Shown here in pieces: positions 59,393 to 64,000 of a stretch of 64,000 bases of DNA. The stretch covers positions 1,860,001-1,924,000 of the forward strand of contig NZ_CP054690.1 of assembly GCF_013348805.1 (NCBI RefSeq), in the 5' to 3' direction. The stretch comes from Rhodococcus sp. W8901 (GTDB taxonomy: Bacteria; Actinomycetota; Actinomycetes; Mycobacteriales; Mycobacteriaceae). Position numbers and translations under genes: made by a program. Each line of letters opens with the position of its first letter. Within the stretch, counting starts at the first letter, position 1. The notes under the pieces are model-generated. The model was not told the DNA's origin and made no database searches. It was given only the letters and a program-made list of their open reading frames with translations.

Positions 59393-61594
59393 ATGCCGAT
59401 CGGTATCGGAGCCGACCACGACGCGCTCGCCGACTCCCTCGCGCGGTTCGCCGCGCGGACCACGCCCGTCGAGCAGACCCGCCTGCAGATCGCGGAACTC
59501 GGGAGAGGGGAGCGACCCGCCCACTGGGACCAGTTGGTGGGCATGGGTATTCCGTCCCTGCACATCGCCGAGGAATTCGACGGTGCCGGCGCCGGTCTCC
59601 TCGAACTGGCCGTTGCCCTCGAACAATCGGGCCACGGGCTGATTCCGGGCCCGCTGCTGCCGACGGTCACCGCGAGCGCCGTGATCCAGGCACACGGCAC
59701 CGACGCGGCGCGCAAGGCGTTGCTGCCGCGCTTCGCAGCGGGCGCGATCGGTGCGTGCGCTCTCGAACCCGGAACCGTCACGCTCGAGGGGGACGGCGAC
59801 GAGGTGATCGCTTCCGGGGCCACGGTTCCGATCCTGGGCGCCGTCGGTGCAGACATCCTGGTGCTGGCGGGTCAGTGCGGTGCGACGCCGGTGTGGTTCG
59901 TGCTCCCCGCCGACGCCGCCGGGATCGACCGAACCCCCGCAGAGGGCGTCGATCTCACCCGCGACATCGGACGGATCCATCTGTCGGAGGCCAGGATTCC
60001 TGCCGACCACATCCTCGGCGCGCTACCCGAGGAGGTGGCGTCGCTCGCAACTGTCCTGCAGTGCGCCGAGGCCGTCGGCATCGCCCGATGGGCACAGGAG
60101 ACGAGCCTGGCGTACGCGAAGATCCGCGAGCAGTTCGGACGACCGATCGGCTCGTTCCAGGCGATCAAACACAAGTGCGCCCAACTGTTCGTCCGTCTCG
60201 AGGTGATGACCAGTTCGGTGTGGGATGCGGCGATGGCCGCGGACAGCGACGACCCGCAACAGCTGGCACTCGCGGTGGCACGAACCGCGACGGTGTGCCG
60301 GCGCGAGGCCGTCGACGTGGTCCTGGACAGCCTGACGCTGCTCGGCGGCATCGGCAACACGTGGGAACACGACATTCACCTGTACTGGCGGCGGGCAGCG
60401 AGCCTGCTGGCACTCGGTGGTGCACAGGACGAGTGGGCGCGGCGCGCCGGCGAACTGGCGCTCACTACCGAGCGTCGGGCGGCTCTCGGCATCGAGCACC
60501 GTCCGGAATTCCGGGCCGGGGTGGCCGCGACGATCGCGGCGGCGGCCGCGCTGGATCCGCTGTCGGCACGGGTGTTGCTGGCCGACCGTGGTCTGGTGGC
60601 GCCGCACTATCCCGCGCCGTACGGGCTGGGTTCGGACACTGCCGGACAGCTCGTCATCGCCGAGGAGTTCGACCGCGCGGGGATGGTCCAGCCCACCACC
60701 GTCATCGGCGAGTGGGCGCTGCCGTCGATCCTCCAGTACGGCACCGGTGACCAGATGGAGCGGCTCGTCGCGCCGACCCTGCGCGGCGAGATCGTGTGGT
60801 GCCAGTTGTTCTCCGAGCCCGGTGCCGGCTCCGACCTGGCGTCGCTGACGACGTTCGCCACCAAGGTGGACGGCGGCTGGCGGATCGACGGTCGGAAGGT
60901 GTGGAACTCCAAGGCGCACGAGGCGCACTGGGGAATCTGCCTGGCCCGCACCGATCGCGACGTGCCCAAGCATCGGGGCATCAGCTTCTTCCTCGTCGAC
61001 ATGTCGGCGCCGGGCGTGGAGGTGCGGCCGTTGCGCGAGGCCAATGGCGACAGCATGTTCAACGAGGTCACGCTCGACGGAGTGTTCGTGCCCGACGCCG
61101 ACCTCGTCGGCACACCGGGGGAGGGCTGGAAGGTGGCCCGCACGACGCTCGCGAACGAGCGGGTAGCGATGGGCACCGCCCCGGTCGCCGGTGGCCACCG
61201 CTTCGATCCGGTCGAGGTTGTCCGTGCCCTCGACCCCGCAGCTCGGTCCGCGGCACTGCCCGCGCTCGGCCGGATCACCTCCGGGACAGGCGCTCTCGAT
61301 GCCCTCGCGCACCGGAGCATCCTCAAGCGGCTGTCGGGCCTGAATCCGGGGGTCGAGGCCAGCGCACTCAAGGCGGCGTCCGCGCGGCACATCACCGACG
61401 CCGCCGCGCAGGTGTTCGAGTGGTTCGGGCCCGAGGCCGCCGTCGGCAGCCTGGGGCCCGAGGTGGTGGGTGGAGGACGGGCCGCCAAGGCGTACCTTTC
61501 GACGCCGTCGCTGCTCATCGGCGGCGGCACGCTCGAGATCCAGCTCAACGTCATCGCCGAGCAGATCCTCGGGCTGCCGAGGGAACCTCGATGA
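59393..61594 (+). CDS. fused two-domain acyl-CoA dehydrogenase (FadE34-like)
   Basis: A 733-residue protein with two acyl-CoA-dehydrogenase modules. Residues ~1-355 have a degenerate middle domain but retain YAKIREQFGRPIGSFQAIKHK and LLGGIGNTWEHDIHLYWRR. Residues ~380-733 have the canonical LFSEPGAGSDLASL, IDGRKVWNSKAH, SMFNEVTLDGVFVP and GGTLEIQLNVIAEQILGLP. In actinobacteria this internal fusion, FadE34 being the best known, replaces the alpha/beta subunit pair and acts on bulky side-chain acyl-CoAs of sterols and bile acids. AAAGG precedes ATG 59393. The stop overlaps the ATG of a truncated SDR remnant. Confidence 0.92.
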   Translation: MPIGIGADHDALADSLARFAARTTPVEQTRLQIAELGRGERPAHWDQLVGMGIPSLHIAEEFDGAGAGLLELAVALEQSGHGLIPGPLLPTVTASAVIQAHGTDAARKALLPRFAAGAIGACALEPGTVTLEGDGDEVIASGATVPILGAVGADILVLAGQCGATPVWFVLPADAAGIDRTPAEGVDLTRDIGRIHLSEARIPADHILGALPEEVASLATVLQCAEAVGIARWAQETSLAYAKIREQFGRPIGSFQAIKHKCAQLFVRLEVMTSSVWDAAMAADSDDPQQLALAVARTATVCRREAVDVVLDSLTLLGGIGNTWEHDIHLYWRRAASLLALGGAQDEWARRAGELALTTERRAALGIEHRPEFRAGVAATIAAAAALDPLSARVLLADRGLVAPHYPAPYGLGSDTAGQLVIAEEFDRAGMVQPTTVIGEWALPSILQYGTGDQMERLVAPTLRGEIVWCQLFSEPGAGSDLASLTTFATKVDGGWRIDGRKVWNSKAHEAHWGICLARTDRDVPKHRGISFFLVDMSAPGVEVRPLREANGDSMFNEVTLDGVFVPDADLVGTPGEGWKVARTTLANERVAMGTAPVAGGHRFDPVEVVRALDPAARSAALPALGRITSGTGALDALAHRSILKRLSGLNPGVEASALKAASARHITDAAAQVFEWFGPEAAVGSLGPEVVGGGRAAKAYLSTPSLLIGGGTLEIQLNVIAEQILGLPREPR

Positions 61595-61674
61595 GCGCAC
61601 CGCCCCTCGCCGGCCGCGTCGCGATCGTCACGACATCCTCGCTACCGGTCTGTCACGGGACCGGCACAAGCTAG
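61591..61674 (+). pseudogene. 5' stub of a short-chain dehydrogenase
   Basis: A 27-codon stub starting MSAPPLAGRVAIVT, the usual SDR N-terminus up to the first strand, then unrelated sequence and a stop. The ATG overlaps the acyl-CoA dehydrogenase stop (ATGA), exactly as the operon's other genes are joined, so a fifth SDR gene was once cotranslated here. The break falls at about 61631, where an alcohol-dehydrogenase fragment begins. Confidence 0.7.
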
Positions 61675-62058
61675 GCCTCGCAACGGAATTCGGTGCCGAC
61701 GTGGTCATGGACGTCGAGACCGAGGATCTACGGGAGGTCGCTCGGCAGACGACCGGCGTCCGCAGATTCGACGTCGTGCTCGACACCTCGCCGCACGCCA
61801 CCGGTCCGCTGCTCGACGCGCTCGAGATCGTCCGTCACGCTCGAGAACATCCGGCTGATCCGGTGCGGCGGATCGAATGTGCAGGCCTGTCAGCAGGCGG
61901 CGGGAACTGTCGTATCCGGCCGATTCCCGCTCAGCCGCATGCGCACCCACGTCCTCGGCTTCGATCGGATCGAGTGCGGGATCGAACTGCTCCGCGGCGA
62001 CCACCCGGAGGAGTGTCCGATCAACATCGTGATCACCCCGACCGAGAGTGGTGCCTGA
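61632..62058 (+). pseudogene. decayed zinc-type (MDR) alcohol dehydrogenase fragment
   Basis: Two frames carry pieces of the cofactor domain and C-terminus of a medium-chain dehydrogenase. The first (61632-~61840) reads DILATGLSRDRHKLGLATEF then FDVVLDTSPHATGPLLDALE; the second (~61845-62058) reads GRFPLSRMRTHVLGFDRIEC, then EECPINIVITPTE. The catalytic N-terminal half is missing, and the join between the pieces lacks the expected middle. The near-duplicate CTCGAGATCGTCCG / CTCGAGAACATCCG at the switch hints at slippage. Non-functional. Confidence 0.8.
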
Positions 62059-62068
62059 CGGTCCGGGT

Positions 62069-62142
62069 TCCGTCCCGCGCGCAAGTTCGTCTGCCGCCCG
62101 CGCAATTGTGCGCGCGGGAGGCCGATTCGCGCGCGGGACGGA
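62069..62142. terminator. nested inverted repeats, probable bidirectional terminator
   Basis: A perfect 14-bp pair (TCCGTCCCGCGCGC at 62069-62082 and its complement at 62129-62142) encloses a second 7-bp pair (CCCGCGC / GCGCGGG). It separates the dead dehydrogenase fragment from the convergent excalibur gene. Confidence 0.6.
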
Positions 62143-62148
62143 TGCGGA

Positions 62149-62667
62149 CTATTCGCAGGCGATTCCGTCGTTGTCGCGATCCAGGTGTGGCGCATATCCG
62201 GCCTGGCCGCGGTAGATCGGAGTGACACCGGCATTGCGCGCCTCGGTGCAGTTCTTGTAGCCGGCTCGCGGCGCGGGAGCCGGCGCGGGTGCCGGAGCCA
62301 CGCGCGGACTGGCCTGGGGCGCGGGCGCGGGCGCGGGAGCAGGGGCAGGAGCAGGAGCCGGGGCGGGTGGTGCCGGTGCCGGCACGGGAGCGCCGACGAC
62401 ATGACCTGGAACCGGCGGCAGGACAGGGCGCAGCGCATCGGCGGATCCTGTGGGGATCATATTGGCGACCTCCAGCGGCAGAAAGTCGTGGATGGTGCTG
62501 GGGCGCATCGGCGTACCGGGGGGCCGGGGGCAACAACGGCTGCACGGCGTCGGCGATGAACTGCGGCACCACGGAGGCGCCCGGGGCGGGAAGGAAGTCG
62601 TGGATCGTTGTTGCCTGCGCCGCCGGTGGTTTCGGTGCGGCCGGTGATGTACGCTCTCGCGGTTCAT
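62149..62667 (-). pseudogene. excalibur calcium-binding protein gene, frameshifted and lacking its signal peptide
   Basis: The 3' part reads cleanly: a Pro-Ala repeat (PAPAPAP, ~30 residues) then YKNCTEARNAGVTPIYRG and HLDRDNDGIACE, the extracellular excalibur calcium-binding domain (DxDxDG) with its two Cys. Upstream, TTIHDFLPAPGASVVPQFIA and IADAVQPLLPPAP lie in a different frame; the switch falls in the G-runs at 62518-62530, and the two frames repeat the phrase IHDFLP. No signal peptide or good start exists in either frame. So the 5' end is broken or the homopolymers were misread. Confidence 0.7.
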
Positions 62668-62707
62668 ACGATGTCCGGCAGGGGGCCGGTTATTGGGGGA
62701 GTCTCAA

Positions 62708-63202
62708 GTGGCTGTCATTTCTTCGAAGAGTGTTCTCGTGCGGTCGACTGCCGTCGGCGTAAGCGCAGTGGTGATCGGTGTACTTGCTGGATGTGGTTCG
62801 GGAGAAACGAGTTCCGCGTCTGCAACGTCGACCACGGCCACGACCATGGCCGCCACTACGACGACGTCGGTCGTCGCTCCGGCACCCAGTGTTTCCGCGC
62901 CACCCGCCGCGGTCGTGACGCCGGAGGTCACACTGTCCACTCCCGTGGCGCCTCCGGCCCCAGCGCCGACACGGGTGCTCATGCCGGACGTGATGTGCAT
63001 GAACCTGCAGGACGCGCAGGATCTCATTCAGGCGAACGGTGTGTTCTTCTCCCGCAGCGCCGACGCGTCCGGCAAGGGCCGCAAGCAGGTACTCGACGCG
63101 AACTGGATCGTCGTCGGTCAGCAGCCGTCCGTGGGAGCGCCCGTCGGCGAGGCGGAGGCCGTGCTGTCCGTCGTGAAGATCGGAGAGCCGAGCCCCTGCT
63201 GA
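62708..63202 (+). CDS. lipoprotein with a PASTA-like domain
   Basis: A 164-residue lipoprotein. A basic start and hydrophobic stretch (RSTAVGVSAVVIGVLAGC) end in the lipobox LAGC. A ~60-residue Thr/Pro/Ala-rich linker leads to a C-terminal domain: LMPDVMCMNLQDAQDLIQANG, then NWIVVGQQPSVGAPVGEAEAV, the pattern of PASTA domains (VPDVxGxxxxxAxxxL, QxPxxGxxV), with an extra Cys pair (VMCMN and the final PC). PASTA domains bind peptidoglycan fragments. GTG 62708 has GGGGGAG six bases upstream. Confidence 0.88.
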   Translation: MAVISSKSVLVRSTAVGVSAVVIGVLAGCGSGETSSASATSTTATTMAATTTTSVVAPAPSVSAPPAAVVTPEVTLSTPVAPPAPAPTRVLMPDVMCMNLQDAQDLIQANGVFFSRSADASGKGRKQVLDANWIVVGQQPSVGAPVGEAEAVLSVVKIGEPSPC

Positions 63203-63210
63203 TCCCAGCT

Positions 63211-63237
63211 ACTGCGGTGCGCCGCTGCTACCGCAGT
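63211..63237. terminator. convergent terminator hairpin
   Basis: ACTGCGGT (63211-63218) pairs with ACCGCAGT (63230-63237) over an 11-base loop, overlapping the stop of the minus-strand gene. Confidence 0.5.
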
Positions 63238-64000
63238 TCGTCGGGGTCGTCGAACAGCGACGGCTGGACCGGGTCGTCGAACAGTTCCATCTGTTCGGGC
63301 GGGCTCCCCGGCTCCGGTTCCGGCACGAATGCCTCGGGAACCGTGTCGGCGCCCGATGTCTCGGGTGCCGTGGCCGGTTCGGCGGGCGGGAAGTGCAGCA
63401 CGCCGCCGAAATGCGCCGCGAACTCTTCGTCGACGCCGCCGAGGAAGTCCGACAGGTGCTCGACCATGTCGGCGAGGTGCTGCGGGACGAACGGGTCGGC
63501 GAGCATGTCGATCATGACGCGCAGCCGATCCTCGAAGAGGGCGAAGCGGAGATACGGCCAGCGCCGATTGAGGTCGGTGATGAGCTCGGATGCTCGTGTG
63601 CGGCCACTGATGTCGCGGACCAGGGGCGCCCACAGCTGCACCTCGGGTGTGCTCTCGTTCGCGATGACGAGAGCGAGTGCGGAGCCGAAGCGCAGGACCA
63701 CGTCACCGTCCGCGTCCAGTTCCGGCGCCTGCCCGTAGATGTCGGTCAGGGTGTGCGCGATCACCTCGCGCAGGTGGGCGGTGTCGCGGGGGCGGATCGA
63801 CACGTGCCGGTCGAGCGGTGTCCGGATGGGGGTGACGGCCGGATCCGCTGCCGGTTCGGGATCGCCCCCGAGATGGTGCAGGGCAAGGAATGCGGGGTGT
63901 GGCACGTCCCAGGTGTCCCGCAGGACCGACACCGCCATCGAGGCCAGCTGATCGGCCCAGCGCGCCGCCTTCTCGACGACGAGCGAGGGTACGTCGCCCA
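63228..64000 (-). CDS. YbjN/T3SS-chaperone-like protein, truncated by window edge
   Basis: The frame runs off the right edge, so only the C-terminal ~257 codons are seen and the start is outside. A mixed alpha/beta region (VVLRFGSALALVIAN, VQLWAPLVRDISGR, ELITDLNRRWPYLRFALFEDRLRVMIDM, cited as short segments of one domain) has the layout of YbjN / type III secretion chaperone-like domains in actinobacteria: beta strands, a long helix, then further strands. The tail is acidic and proline-rich (EPEPGSPPEQ, LFDDPVQPSLFDDPDE). Function unknown. An internal ATG at 63938 is not the likely start because the frame is open and protein-like beyond it. Confidence 0.75.
   Translation of the reverse strand, partial: GDVPSLVVEKAARWADQLASMAVSVLRDTWDVPHPAFLALHHLGGDPEPAADPAVTPIRTPLDRHVSIRPRDTAHLREVIAHTLTDIYGQAPELDADGDVVLRFGSALALVIANESTPEVQLWAPLVRDISGRTRASELITDLNRRWPYLRFALFEDRLRVMIDMLADPFVPQHLADMVEHLSDFLGGVDEEFAAHFGGVLHFPPAEPATAPETSGADTVPEAFVPEPEPGSPPEQMELFDDPVQPSLFDDPDELR

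Noticed and set aside
62265-62400. Short tandem GGCGCGGGC/GGAGCAGGG-like repeats resembling a CRISPR or VNTR
   Set aside because: They encode the Pro-Ala linker of the excalibur protein; units have no unique spacers.
1-64000. Insertion sequences, prophage, tRNA or rRNA genes, CRISPR arrays
   Set aside because: No transposase, integrase, phage structural gene, tRNA cloverleaf or rRNA segment was recognised by reading both strands; a dedicated search would be needed to exclude tRNAs fully.

Overview
The window is very GC-rich with dense, short-spaced genes, and it reads as the chromosome of a mycolic-acid actinobacterium, most likely Rhodococcus or a close relative. Pointers are a mycothiol-dependent maleylpyruvate-isomerase-fold protein, an F420-type PPOX flavoprotein, a FadD15-type acyl-CoA ligase, a mycobacterial-type endonuclease IV, a 13E12/DUF222 HNH gene under an actinobacterial SOS box, and many paralogous acyl-CoA dehydrogenases, crotonases and SDRs. 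The genus is inferred; no rRNA or tRNA gene is present to fix it.

Layout. 1-6.9 kb: the 3' part of a large LuxR-type ATPase regulator, then an alpha/beta hydrolase, crotonase, (frameshifted) acyl-CoA ligase, crotonase and adenine-deaminase run. 6.9-16.4 kb: dps, a coiled-coil protein, an ArsR-rhodanese regulator coupled to an MFS exporter, a thiolase, a Tat-exported lipoprotein with a degenerate amidase fold, and a sugar-lactone oxidase divergent from a TetR gene and a PLP D-amino-acid aldolase-like gene. 16.4-26.3 kb: a giant RecB-like nuclease-helicase, lipid-type hydrolase, mycothiol enzyme, FadD15, a phosphoribosyltransferase and a TrpB2. 26.5-33.4 kb: DeaD helicase, NlpC/P60 hydrolase, ABC exporter, AMIN-like lipoprotein, endonuclease IV, SDR. 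33.5-45.1 kb: arylsulfatase, MacB-type ABC pair, small HNH-like protein, a two-subunit acyl-CoA dehydrogenase, and an AfsR/SARP-type regulator. 45.1-53.3 kb: frameshifted DUF222-HNH gene, several unknowns, a CoA-transferase/HMG-CoA-lyase-like pair, an SDR.

53.3-62.1 kb is the most distinctive part. A gene graveyard (alpha-L-fucosidase and pdxS remnants) borders a TetR gene divergent from a DegT-family gene whose PLP lysine is replaced by histidine (3-dehydrase-like). Both promoters carry near-identical TetR-type operators across the start site. Downstream, under its own sigma70-like promoter, lies a tightly coupled operon: amidohydrolase, SDR, second amidohydrolase with an altered metal site, and a fused double acyl-CoA dehydrogenase. 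The operon's last gene has been destroyed, leaving an SDR start fused to a decayed alcohol-dehydrogenase fragment. This looks like an uncharacterised catabolic cluster working on cyclic or branched acids through CoA thioesters; the substrate cannot be told from sequence.

62.1-64 kb: a frameshifted excalibur-domain gene, a PASTA-like lipoprotein and the 3' part of a YbjN-like gene running off the end. Three reading-frame breaks sit in G/C homopolymers, so sequencing error must be excluded before they are called pseudogenes.
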